This document shows, in pieces, positions 25,301-38,900 of a stretch of DNA of 64,000 nucleotides. Position numbers and translations under genes: made by a program. The notes below the pieces were generated by a model, which was not told where the DNA came from, did no database searches, and worked only from the letters and a program-made list of their open reading frames with translations. Source of the stretch: Epiperipatus broadwayi (lineage: Eukaryota; Onychophora; Udeonychophora; Euonychophora; Peripatidae); the NCBI GenBank assembly GCA_028023455.1, contig JAQFVV010006352.1, positions 2,750,204-2,814,203 of the forward strand, read 5' to 3'. Each line of letters opens with the position of its first letter. Within the stretch, counting starts at the first letter, position 1.

Positions 25301-28300
25301 TGTGGGTGTTAGATACAGCTAAGAATGCTTTCATTGTGGGTCACCAGAATCAGAACTCTCGTTTATTAACTAGAGGTATTGCCATATTTAGTGAGGAATA
25401 ATTATCTTATTTACTGAAATTAGATTTTAAGCATACATAAAACCTACATTAATAAATAAAAGTCAAACCCCTGAGAAATTATATGTTTACATATATTGTT
25501 TATTTTATTTGAGAAAACTGGAGTGAGTACATTTGCATCAGTTAGGGTCTTATAAATGCTTGACCATATGTGATAAATACAGGCCAGTGTAATTGAAATC
25601 AGCTTTTAGTTTTTCTCACTCCAATTTCCGTTTTAATGCAGTTAACCTCTTACTTATTGCATCTCTTGCAAGCCAAAATCAGATATTAGAGGTCACAATA
25701 TATATTAAACTGTATTTTCTATGCTCCTATCTTGTAGGTTCTTAAAAAAACAAATACTGTATTTGGCTCTAAAAGACTAAAAGCTCGTTAAAGTATAGGC
25801 AATATTAATGTATACTAGTGTTTACATTCATTCACTTTGTTTTAAGAAATGGAACTATATGTTTTGCTATAAAAAAAAGTACATATTGTAACAGTCAGAA
25901 ATGTGTGATTCGTTAACATAGTGCAGAATTCGACCACCACACAGAATGGCAGCACCATCTAGGTAGTGAAGCCACCCATAGTACTGAATTTGAACATAGT
26001 TGATCGGTTCCACAATACAATCTACGAAACAATGCATCTGATGCCACATTAGTAAATATTTCTTGCAAGAGAATCAAGAATTTTATTTCAAGTTGGCTAA
26101 TAATAAAATAAATCTTAAACATTTATCTTTACAGGATCGAGAAAATATAATATGGAATGGGTACTGAATAAATAAATAAAAAAGTAACGGCAGACATATA
26201 GTTTGACATTATTTATTGAGACATTTTAATAATAAATCATTTACTAATAATATTTGGTAATATTTAAAATTGGGTAACGGAATTTTCCAATACTGTTATA
26301 TATTAAAGAACTACATTTATTTATTTAGAAACATTTATGCGAAATCATTTTACCAATAATACTTTATATTTAAGATTTCAGTAGCAGTATTTTCCGATAC
26401 TGTTATGTTTACAAAGAGAAATACATTTTGATGATGTAATCTAGCTACCTAAAATTCTTGAGCAAGTATTTCTAAGGCATGCCTTTAGGGATTTATACTT
26501 TAGCAATACAAGAATCTAAAGTAAGCTTTATAATAGTAGCGGCAGATGTATATTTATTTAATTAAAGATATTTACTAATAACGAAGAGCAAAACATTTAT
26601 TTGAGAGTGAATTATGTCACTAATGCAGGGACGGAGTTATACATAGAATAATAAAGTTAATAAAAAACACGTGATACATTTAGAAAGGTGATAGGAAGTG
26701 GCAGTATATTGAAACTGCAAAGCCGTGAATGAGTTTATAAAAATGGACTGCTGTTTGACATCAGCCCAAAGAGATAAGGTGTCACATAAGCATAACCAGG
26801 GGCAAGTGGTTCATGCCATGATTGCCTGCTGCTGCATGATGGTCGTCAAGCCCTATGGGAGCATTTATTATGTCCGCTTGTGTAGGATGACTGGGGTTAA
26901 TTTCAACCATATAGAATCCAGAATATTCAAGGCTTGTAATGGGTCATCGTGTCTCTAAAACGTAACACATGTATAATGTATAGACGATTCTGGTAAGATT
27001 TAAATATATTTTATAATTCAGCCCTACATTATCAACATTTAATAAAGAACATTTGCGACTCTCAAAGAAATGCAATTTTATGAAATTATTAATTAAAATT
27101 TAATAAAATATAAACAATATGTAAACTGGGTGATTATTACAACTAATACGTCAGCCATTTGCTAAGCAGTAGACCCCTGCATAACAATAAATGAAGCATT
27201 TAATGTGTGTCGATTTATATGAAAATATTAAGTTATTTATGAAAGTAAATATTAATGAAAATTTGACACACACCCATTGTTTCAAGCTATCATAGATTTA
27301 TACTTAGAAAATTATGAGCATGCGATAATTATATAATAAAATGTAGATTTTAGAAATATGTATCAAGAAAGATAGAGTTAGGCAGGCTAGATTGTTAAAG
27401 AGATTTACATAATATTAATTATTAAATTTATAGTTTTACAAGTGAGAATTTACAGTTTATAGTTTATAAGTCATAAAAAGATGAATGAGCTATAGCAGGA
27501 TATTAGTAGAGTACTCTAGAGAATTTGGATACAGGTATCTGTTTTATGAGAAGTTTTCCGATTCAGTGATCAGCAGCAAATTGTTCATGATTCTAGCATT
27601 AGCAGTTCTTTCCAGTGTTTAGGTGATTTAATTATTTGAATAGCAGCAGCAGTTTTCCAATTGTTCAGGGCAGCAGATCTTCTTTGGCTGATTTTATGGA
27701 GGCATGGGCATAGGTTCTTGGAAAACAATCGACCATCTCTGGGGAGAATAGTCTTTGGTGCTTTCTACTCACACATACTGTGGCACATAAAAACAATATA
27801 TATTTGGAGACTCTCAACTGCTCGAGAGCAAAGCTAAAGTTCAACTGAAAGTTTCTAGCAAGTCTAAAATGGCCTCCTTTTTTAGATCTTATCTTTTACA
27901 TTTTTGTGATAGTTTATTTTTGGACTCCACTTAATCTGCCCTGAGGATAATCAATGCATTTTTGTTAAGTTTAATTATAGTAGAAAGCTGCCTTTCTATT
28001 GTTTACATTTTATAATTACATTTTGGGGAATTTTTCTTTAATTAATCTATTATCTCTCACCGACCGTTGCTTTTAAAATTTCAAATACAAAAGGGAACAT
28101 ATGATTACTTTTACTTTTAATTAAATATTACAATCTATTTCTAAAATTATTACTAAATGAAATTTAAACAAAGCAATAAATAACAGAATTTACAATTCAA
28201 AATAAATAGTTAAAATTATATATTTTTATATCACTAAAAGAAGAAATCTAAATTATATTATTTGATATTGAAATGTGTGCGTGTTTATGGTGAATTCTAC

Positions 28301-28863
28301 ATTTATCTATACAGTTTTAATATTGCTACACACACAATTTGATACCAAAAAGTTTAAATTTGTGTAGGATAGAGTGGTGAGTGAGAGACGATAGAAAAAG
28401 GTGAAACTTAAGATTTGAATACGAATCTTACTGTTTCAATATATAAGAATGATAAAACTTATAAATATAGTTACACTTTGGATTGCAACTTACATAAATC
28501 AAATATATATGTATATCCATTAATTAACTTTTACATGTTGCCAATTGTGCAATAAAATTTCTCAGTTGTTTGATCATTTATATTCAAAAGACAATCATGT
28601 AATATATATATATATATATATATCGCTACCCATTTTATTTATATAGATTACTACTATAAGAGGCTGATTGGTGAACTGAATATATCCTTCCATATTGCAT
28701 CATACTGTTATCATATCTAGATTAAGATCTCTGGAGAAAAATAAGATCACAGTTAAACAATGAATAATAAAAAATATAGATCAATAAGTAAATTTCCAAG
28801 AATAGCAAAAATAATAAAAGTTAACAGATATTTCAGTTAGCCATTTGCATAATAAAAATATAA

Positions 28864-28901
<38 letters not shown>
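25298..28901. other. Intronic sequence, unrecognised, partly less AT-rich
   Basis: Two less AT-rich patches, about 25890-26060 and 26720-26960, have short open frames (60 to 77 codons) with no family resemblance. Another patch at 27560-27900 is GC-richer than its surroundings. These may be old repeats. 26190-26620 has loosely repeated motifs (CGGCAGA, CAGTA-x-TTTTCC) but no clean unit. (TA)n runs occur at about 28602-28623 and 28881-28901. Confidence 0.4.
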
Positions 28902-31123
28902 TGTAACGAGCACAGATGTTCGTCACATTGTTGTTGTTTTTTAAATTTATTAAACATGAAAGTAAATTAAAAAGTTCGCATTTAAAAATTTTCTTTAAGA
29001 ATTAAAAATTGAAATTAAATATCATCTTAAACTCTTATATATTAATTAAATCGCACAGATAATGAAAAATTATTAAAATAAAACTTTATTAAAGAAAAAG
29101 TATTTTAAAACTAAATTTTAAAAAGATTTGGAGATGAAATTATATCTTTAAATTTATCTTTAAATATATTTTTGATTTGGAAAACAGGTTAATTAATCAG
29201 AAATGGAAATGATTGTTAATTAGTTAAATGTAAACCAGCCTTCGGCATTTAAATGTAAAAACACCGGTCAGATAAGAAAACAATAGAAACTGTTAGCAAA
29301 TAAGAAGAAATCCCTATGGAATCGGACCTCAACGAAAAGGATCATCTCATCGATGACGTAATGTTAAGTCAATCCTTCGAATACGTATAAAAGGAAAATT
29401 TGGAAATTATTAATTAGTGAGGAGTTATTGATGATTATTACGATGTAACAGCTAGGTGTTAGTACTGAGGGGATTGAAAAAGACGCACAGCTTCAATCCC
29501 TTCAGTTCTGCTAAGAAAGGAAGAAAAATGAACCATCGTTTCTACATTGAGGACCAACTACACTAAAAAAATCTCCGGATGGATAAATAAATCGGCCACA
29601 GGATACCAATCTTCGGACGACGTGGGAATTCACGTTCAAACGGCAAGGAATATATGAAGATGAACTATTTAAATAACCGTAAGAACTTTAAAATTTATGA
29701 ACAGTAAATTAAAAACTTTCCAGATTTAAATAATTGCAATATTATTCTATCTGACTGATCCTTATTTATTAATTAGTTATAATTTTGTTTAATGTATTTA
29801 TTTTGTAAAATCATTTCCATTTATTTATTTTTTGTTCTTTAAGTTTTATTATGATTTTTGTTTTCCGTTAAATTAATTATAAAAATGTTAAACTTAAGTC
29901 GGGCGTGAATGGCTGTATAGATTTGTAAAGTTATATTAGGGGAGGGTAATCTTAGGTTATTTATGTCGTTGTTAGATTGGGTCAATGGATTGGATATATT
30001 GATGTAGTTAGTAGATGTAATCGGAGATTCGCTACTGGCAGAATCGTTTATATATATACGCCGCACTCACCCGTTTGCCTATGGAAGGAATTATAAGACG
30101 GAGAACGCAGTTCCTTTCTATGGAGTTTTTTTTTTGATTGTTCTTCTCGTTAGATAGATGTAATATTCCTATCTGATTGAGAGTCAATGTCTTTTCTTAA
30201 TTCTTTTGGTGCTGCCGTATTTCGTATTACATTGAATACATCGATGTATCAGATGGATTGATGCCAGTTTGACTGCGAATTTTAGCCTAAGGTTAAATAG
30301 GGATAGAATATTTTAATTTCAATGCAAATCTATGTAGTATTCAGACTCGATTCTAAATAAAAATGCATTAAATTTAAGTTGTTTATAGACGCTTGCACGG
30401 ATTGTTTATCGGTTAACTATGTTTTGCGTTTTCATATTTGGTCAGAATATATAGACATTCGATAAATAATGATACCTTACGGTGAGTATCTAAAATGTAT
30501 TTATTCGGATGTCTTTTAAGTTATTGGTGACAATGCAAGTATCTTATGGTGAATACTATTGGGTTACATATAAATTTCCCTCCGCAATTGTCAGTAATCA
30601 ATAATTTTATATTTTGATCGCTTATGTTTACTTTGGAATGTTTTTAACCGTGTAATCCATGTAACCGATCTATAGCAACTTATTATAACAAGCTTTTATA
30701 ATCCCATCTGTGCGAACTTAATTAAAATGTAAAATTAGAATGTAATAGTAATTAAAGGTAAATTAAAGTCAAAAATCAAAGTTAAAAAATAATGTTAAAT
30801 GTTAAAATGTAAAACTAATAATAAAATAATTTTAAATCTTATATATATGTGCATAAATAAATGTTTGTATGCTAATTACTGGCAGTGGCTTATTTTATTT
30901 ATTTTTTAATGTTGAAATCTAATTAGATAAGATATGATATTATTAAATCTCTGCTACTCCCTGAGCTAGTGACATGGGCTAACGACCGGAACCAAAATAT
31001 TTAAAAAAAATTTTTTTTTTGACTTACGTATCTGCCTACTTTATAAATTTTTCTAGGTTCAAATGCCTAGATGGCGCCCTGTAGTGCAGTTTACATTAAG
31101 TCGTCTTTCTCCGGATCGTTACA
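28902..31123 (+). mobile_element. Solo LTR D (2.2 kb)
   Basis: It begins TGTAACGA and ends TCGTTACA, a perfect 8-bp inverted terminal repeat with TG...CA ends, and is flanked by ATAT on both sides in TA tracts (4-bp duplication, though in low-complexity DNA). It is 2222 bp with no significant open frame. It contains TGACGTAA at 29354-29361 and TATAAAA at 29386-29392, as expected of an LTR promoter. No internal region or second copy is present, so it is most simply a recombination-derived solo LTR. The terminal TGTAAC links it loosely with A and B, and ends of this type are common in Ty3/Gypsy elements. Confidence 0.8.
29354..29392 (+). promoter_or_regulatory. CRE-like site and TATA box in LTR D
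   Basis: TGACGTAA (CREB/ATF-type half palindrome) lies about 25 bp upstream of TATAAAAGG. The spacing and the LTR context suggest the element's U3 promoter. Confidence 0.45.
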
Positions 31124-34100
31124 ATATATATATATATAAAGTCAGAAAATAAATTCTTTACAACAGTTGTACAAATATCATATAGCTGTTATGAAGAATT
31201 TATTACTATTTTCTCATTATTATTTTATGGAAAAACAGCATAAAGATTTTTATTCTTTTCCAATTTTCATTAAATATGTATATATATTAAGAGAAAGAGA
31301 GAGAGATAAAAAGAACAACCAATTGATGCCGTTTCAATGTAATATGCATGTTTAAAAATTCAAGTAATGAGTTGAAATGTAGTAGTTGCTTGTATTCTCT
31401 TACTATATAGGTTTCATCTAGCTTTATGCATATATATATATATATGTGTGTGTAAAATAAATAAAATATACGTTAATTAAAAACAATATTGTAATTATAA
31501 TTGAAGTTTACAAACAATCAACAATTACAAACAATCCTTAAATTTATACTGAAGCAATGGATCTGTAGGCCATATCCACGTGTGTAACAATGTTTATAAA
31601 ACTTTCCATCTGCCATGTTATATACATTTAATTTTTATACCAGCTAATAAGTGAATAAAATATCAATTTTCTATTTAAATGTTTTTTTATTATAAATATT
31701 GTAGAGGCCCAGACATATATATATATGCGCAAATATATATATAATCACAGATGGAAACTTTTGTAAAAATTAATAAATAAATTTTTAATATGCTATTTTA
31801 TTAAGTATTTTATTCTAGAGATTTACTTTTGTGATAAATCCTGCTAGCATTCTTTGGTGTAAAACAAAAGAAAGTTCATTAACAAAATGGTAATGGAATT
31901 TCTAATTAAATTAAAAGTAAAACGGAAAAGATATTTGAAACCAAAAATTCTTCAAATCTACATTAAATTAAAAATATATTTGAAACAATAAAATCATTGG
32001 GTTTATTGGGAGTATGGAACTTAAGAATACAATACAAAATATTTTAGATCGATAATTGTGGTCGCAGGAATTTTAACATATCCACTTAGCCTTGGGCAAA
32101 TGAAAAAGGGAATTTCCCAAAAGTAGTCTGAAAGGATATCAATAACCCATGAGAATAATAGAGGTTAGCCAGTCATAGATTTTGTTCACTCAGTGCATGG
32201 CAAACCCATGCCGGTTAAATTTTTAAATAAATATCAAGATGTCTAAAAGTATGGTAGTGGGGTAGATGGCTTGTAGCCTGCCTGTTTCCCCATTTGTCCC
32301 AAGTATGATCACCAAAATACCATAAGCTGGAGAAACCTCATCAAAATGTTTAAATGTGGACTGCCAAACTGTGAACTCTTAAATTAAACTCATAGCTAGC
32401 TATGCCTGTGCAAAAATTCATATTTCATTATGGGACCTACAAATTTCCAAAAGGGACTCAGAATAAATTAGGTAATATGTTTCCAATTGTTTATTTCTAA
32501 CTGCCTAATATATTCTTCAAACTCCAGTTGACCTGATAATGTAATTTTGCTACCTTTACATGTCTTCTTAAATGAAATTCCCCTTAATTTAATGTAACTA
32601 TTTAATTAACTAACTTCTGTAATCTTGACTTGCTATAAATTTAAATTTAATGTATTTGCTCTAACTCTATCTATCTTAAAAAATTGTGCCTCTAATTAAT
32701 ATAAAAATTTTCTCTTAAAGCGGTTTAGAAAAAATATTATTATTTACTTCTGAATATATTTGTTTAGATTTATAAAGGTATGACTTAATATAATCTATAT
32801 GCCAATTTGTTCCATCTTGACAAAAGTTTTATAATTAAAGATTTTCCTTCCTATCTTCTGACCAACATCTGTCAGTAAATAAATATTTTTTTCACTCTAA
32901 ATGATTAATACTTGGAGCACCCCTTTTTGTTGAGATGAAATAATTTTATATTATTTTATATATTTTGATATATTTTATGCATATATAGTTTAGTTTTAGG
33001 AAGATGCTGGGTCAGGTATGAGATTTTATTTAATTATATTATTTCAAGTTATAAGAATGAAAGGGAGGGGGGGGTTAGAAAGTTTCTTCTTGCAAAACAA
33101 TAAGAGAGAGTGTAAAATGTTTCTATTAAAATATTGGTGGAATTTTGTTTTTAGGGAAGAGACATATCACCCCAAAAAATGATATTCATAATAACCTTAA
33201 TGTTTATTTTATTTTTTTTTTGTTGATCCAATCTTGGTCAATCCGTATAATATTTGTATAATTTTTCTTGACTCAGTGCAATTTTATTTTAAATTCTAAA
33301 AATGTATTTTCCAGTACTTGTATTTTGCCTTGCCAGCATTTTGCTTGATCGCTTGTTTTTGTTCTTTGTGATTGCTAAATCAGCATTAGATCACATGATA
33401 GTTTCACTTGCTATTAATTTTTTTATCAGGATATGAAAGACAAATTGGGAAGACCCGTGGTAAGCTGAGCTTAGCAAGCCTTGGCAATTTCCATCCTTTC
33501 ACCTGAAATATCTCACGGTTTGCTAATGGTACAGACTATTCGTTTTTATTTCTTGGTATCACTAGAATGGGACAGGGGAATTGAGTCTATGCCAGTTGTG
33601 TAATATCAAATGCTGGGACTGTCCAGTTTTTTTTGTTTCTGAGCACATCATGGCGAATTGACTATGGTCTGATTATATTATTTATGTTTTACTATCAGTG
33701 AAATATTTAGTTGCGAATATCGTGATCTGTTTACATTTAAATGTGTCACTCTCTTTGAAGCCAACTCCTAAAAATATGATCAAATTATTTCTCTTAAAAT
33801 AAATTTTACTTAGATTAAAGTTACCATAAAAATAGGGCTGTTTAAAATATTTATTTCTTATATCACATACTTGAGTAGGCATCTACCATACAACTTTAAT
33901 CGTTTAATTTGTTTAAATTGGCATATAAACTATATTGTTCCCAAGATCGAAATTGATGTTAACAAATAATGAAATAAAAGAGTGAGACATTAAATAAAGT
34001 ATAGAAATGTTTTTATTAAATATATATGTGAATTTAAGTTACCTGGGGTTCCTTTCCATTCATTTTATTCTAAAATTAGCAATCTATTCAATTATTATGC

Positions 34101-34639
34101 TGCTATCTGATGACTCAAGGTCACATACATACCATTCCTAATTTAAGTTAATGACTAGGTTTAATTAGAATTAATATTAGAGTTAAATATTAGAATTAGT
34201 TGAGGCTCATGCTCCATCATTGATGCTAGTGGGCCAGAGTGTAGAAAAGATTAATTGCTTGCCTTGAAAATGTTGTTAATTAGTTGGCAGATATAGAGAA
34301 TGGTTAAACAGGGAAAAATCCATAATTATTCTTTATTGTTGATCTCACATATGGTTGGATTCGAGGTACTTTTACCCAGGTTGTAAATCATGTTGAGTTA
34401 ACATACAATTTCGACCAGTACAATACACACAGACTTTTCCTAGCAGTTATTATTATAAACTAATTAAATAAACAATTCAATGCTGACTTATTGAGCATGT
34501 GACATACTTTCAATTCAAAAGCACAAGATAGAGACTATGAAAAAATAAAAAAATAGATATAATATTAACTGCTAGGAAAAGTTTGTATATTTAGGTATTT
34601 CTTTATTTCATTTAAAATTGTCAAACAATAAATTGAGAA
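31124..34639. other. Intronic sequence, nothing firmly recognised
   Basis: Mostly AT-rich. Somewhat GC-richer patches at 32050-32420 and 33430-33650 look like old interspersed repeats but have no partner in the window. Short TA runs at 31426-31446 and 31713-31742. Confidence 0.45.
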
Positions 34640-35882
34640 ATATATACATTACAAACTCTTTGTAGAATATCTCCAACCTCACACCAGTTTCTGCTACTGG
34701 CATCCTCAGTGAGATGCTATATATTCAATCATTAGATTAAAAATACCATGACAAGTCCAGAACTTTATCTAATGTATGACTATTAAGTAGAAACTCTGAA
34801 ATTTTCAGACATCTATATGTTTTCCAATTCAGGTATCTAACTTAAATAGCCACATGAGACTGAACTAAGTTCAGATACACCATATATTAATAGCTTTAGC
34901 AATATAAAATCATGAAAGCCATCAAAGCAAAAAATAAAATTATAGGAAAATCAAGTCAGATGTCACATGACTTAATTTAATAAGCATGTGTTTACAAATG
35001 TTATATATAGACCTGGCAAAACAAACTCTTAACAAGCTTTGTAAAATACCCCCAACCTCAGACCGGTGTCTGCTACTGGTGTCCCCTCAGTGAAGTGCTA
35101 GGGTATTCAATCATTAGATTAAAAATACCAGGACAAGCCCAACACATTATCTAAGTAGAAACTGAAATTTTGAGATATATGGTATATTTTGGTATATGAT
35201 ATATCTGAATGTAGTTCAGTTCCATATAGCTATTTAAGTTAGATAGCTGGATTGGAAGACATATGGATGTCTGAAAATTTCAGAGTTTTTGCTTAATAGT
35301 TATACATTAGATAAAGTGCTGGGCTTGTCCTGGTATTTTTAATCTAATGATTGAATATCCTAGCATCTCACAGAGGATGCCAGTAGCAAAAACTGGTCTG
35401 AAGTTGGGGGTATTCTACAAAGCTTATTAAGAGTTTGTTTTGTGACCTCTATATATAACATTTGTAAACACAAGCTTATTAAATTAAGTCATGTGTCATC
35501 TGACTTGGTAATTTTATGTTTGCTATGATGGCTTTGGCGATTTTATAATGCTAAAACTATTAATATATGGTGTATCAGAATGTAGTTCAGTCCCATATGG
35601 CTATTTAAGTTAGATAGCTGGATTGGAAGACATATGGACGTCTCAAAATTTCAGAGTTTCTACTTAATAATTATACAATAAATAAAGTGCTGGACTTGTC
35701 CTGGTCTTTTTAATCTAATGATTGCAAATCCTAGCACCTCACTGAGGATTCCAGTAGCAGAAAATGTTCTGAGGTTAGGGGTATTCTACAAAGATTGTTA
35801 AGAGTTTGTTTTGTGAGCTCTATATATAACATTTTTAAACACAAGCTTATTAAATTAAGTCATGTAACATCTGACTTGATTT
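34640..35882. repeat. Inverted array of four about 370-bp repeat units
   Basis: Two units in reverse orientation (about 34645-35010 and, partial, 35015-35170) are followed by two in forward orientation (about 35190-35525 and 35526-35882). Landmarks in forward sense are GATTGGAAGACATATGGA, CTTGTCCTGGT, TTTTTAATCTAATGATTG, AGAGTTTGTTTTGTGA and AAGTCATGT. The dyad centre is near 35175. A diverged relative occurs at 53736-53960. Probably a SINE-like or other non-autonomous family that has duplicated and inverted. Confidence 0.75.
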
Positions 35883-35900
35883 GTTTGTAATATATATATA

Positions 35901-35936
<36 letters not shown>

Positions 35937-35939
<3 letters not shown>

Positions 35940-38900
35940 GCCCTTTTCTATAGGTCAGTAATAGTTCATAACAGTCAATTACTAAAAATTTTAAATTTTA
36001 GAATATGTTCTTTTGATCTATTAATTATGGTTTGTCAATTATAATATAAAAGTACAATTTGAAGCTAAAGCAAATACGTAGTATATAAAATTATAGCGAA
36101 TTATTTAAAAGTAGTTATGTAAAGCTTAAAATATTGTTTCATATGGTTGTAAAAGCTGGTCATATTAAATAACTCAGCTATAAATATTAAAAGTATATTT
36201 AAAAAGTTCGATTTTAATAGTTTAAAACTTGTAGTAATAAATGTTATATTTTAAATTTATATAGTCATATTTAATAAGCAAAAATTAATATCGTACATTT
36301 TAAAAATAAACTTTATGATGGTGAGAATTATATTTAATTCTATATTTTCTAAATTGTTCTTCCAAATTTTATAATTATTTTATATAATTTAATAAGTGTA
36401 TCAATTTTATTAGTCTAGGCAGAGAAATAGATTGAAAATCATCTGTCAAAGTTATTAATCATGTGACTTGTATACTATATACTTTCACACACACGCTTGT
36501 TTGAATTAATAACAAAGTTTAAAATATTTTAAAAGTTATATTATAGAATTGGATGGAATTGTCACCTAGCAAATAATAATAAATATTAAGTTAACTATCA
36601 TATGTAATGTTTTAAGTAAAGTAATAAAGACGAATACATTCATAATATAAAAATTAAATATTTTATTTAAATAAAAATAGATAAATTGAATATTAAGAAA
36701 TGGAATAAGTTATTAAATGTTATTTTAAAAGTTATTTTAAAAGAGTAAATAATTTAAATAAAGTTATAATTGAATTAAAAGTGGTATTTTAAATAATGTT
36801 TTAAGTTCATTACATCATAATTTCTAATTTTGAAATATAATTTTGCTATAAACTGAAAAATATGTAAATTTGTTCTCAAGTTAAAGTAAGAATTAACCAA
36901 TAGGAATAGGTATTCTTACAGACTATAAATATGATTTGCACAGGGTTATCGGGGGGAGATTAATAATGTATTTAACCGGAGAAAGGTAAATTATAACTAT
37001 CAAAAAGATAATATTTTTAAAATTTTTATTTTAGTCAATTTTTTTAGTACTTTCTTATCGTTTTATTTGCAAAAAAAAACTAATTGATAATTTTCAAAAG
37101 TATTTTTGCAAAAGAGGGTGTTAAAAATTATATATTTAGAAACTTCATGGAGATGATTTTCTAATTTTTTAAAAGTTACTTACCAGTAGTATTTTATCTG
37201 AAGTTTAACCTAGACTAAACAATAAAAAATGGATATACTATGAAATAAAATGGATATAAATTGTAATACTGTAAAAATGTTTGGAATATTTGTTGATACA
37301 GCTTTATTAATGCATAACCGAAGAACTCTTTTGGTACATAAAAAACCACAGCTCGGACATCATACGGAGTCTAATGAAAAAATTGGAGACGCATTATTAT
37401 TTAGATAAGTTTATCCAAGATTTACTTTTTAAAAGTAGTAATAAGACAAATATATCTTATGAATCGTTTATATAATATGATATTCAAAGGAGTAAAATGT
37501 TATATCCTTTCTGAAGGTAACATTTTTTAAAAAAATATTTTCAAGAATTAAAGAAAGAACCCAGGAGAATATGTTACAGAAGCGTTTTTGATATTAAAAT
37601 ATCCGGTCTTAGAATTATTTAAAATGTATTTAAAAAAGATTTGTTTAAAAGTACTTGAAGTTTTTTTTATATTTTTTAAAAGAGATTTATAAAAAATACC
37701 AAGCAAAAGTTTAAATGTATCAAGAAGGAAACATATATAAAAAAGTGAACACATAGTTGAATAAAAGATGGATCCATGGAGATACAAATAGTACTTAAAA
37801 GTTTATCGAATATTTTTAAAGTTAAATTAGATGGATTGATGCATCAGATATGCAGAAAATATTGGTAGAGAAGATTAAGAAGCTTCACGGGATTAATTAA
37901 TATTATGATTTAATAATTATCATCCTAAATACTAAAACCAAGGATTATTTTCTATAAATTTTACTAAATGGATTAATAATTATTTTTATTTTAAACTTTA
38001 ACGCGCTTGGAGAAGAACATTTTTAAAAAACTCTAGAGAAAATAATAAGCATTTTGAACTTATCAGGAACTATCGTCAAGAAAATATGTAACTATAGTTT
38101 TGATTCCTTTTATTTTGTTAACCTAGTTTAAATCTAAATTTTATATAAGATTAGGGAAAACATAAAAACATTAATTTATTAATATTAAAATTTTATAATA
38201 TAACAATCTAATAATTTAGCTAAAAATATTTTAATATAAAGTGTATGGGTATGAATGTTTTTATATCTGCAATGCTCAAGTGGATAAAGGAAGCCTACTG
38301 AACACAATGACTAGATAAAGGTTATTGGTAATAATAATAACTATTGATACTTTATAATGTATTTTTTTTTGTTTTCTTTAGATCATCCATAAATTGGAAG
38401 AATGAAGTGTAAAAGTTTTTTACTTATATGTACTGCATTTCATATAACATTTTAAAAAACATTATGAGATATGATTGATTTGAAAATATGCATATGACGA
38501 TTTTTTATTTATTAGTGATATAATCCAACATAACAAATAATTATGTGATTCTTTTAAAATTTTCATGTTATGGCATATTCAAATCTTGTCTAAGTAGATT
38601 GTATATGATTAGACATATAGAATAATGAAGTAAGCAGACTTTTCTTGTGGAACAGCTAGATTGTTTAACTATTAATGAATTTTATTTATTGTTTTGTAAA
38701 AGCAGATAGTTATTTATCGATGTAAGATGTGGAAAATCTTGAGAAATAATGTTGGGATAGTGGCTTGGAAGTACTATAGTTAGCAGGAAACCAAGATGAT
38801 GTATTTTTTTAAAATAGGATATGATAAGGAATGGAAATAATATTTAGTCTTTATGTGAATATCAGCATAGTTAACAAAGCCCTATGACTGATACACATTT

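Noticed and set aside
25255-25330. Another LTR start after the TA tract
   Set aside because: The sequence after the tract is TGAGTGTGGG with no matching end, no partner copy and no second TA flank.
26190-26620. Tandem repeat of about 170 bp
   Set aside because: CGGCAGA and TTTTCC-type motifs recur, but spacing and intervening sequence are too irregular to define a unit by eye.
26725-26958. 77-codon plus frame in a less AT-rich patch
   Set aside because: No family resemblance, no splice context matching the host gene and no partner copy.
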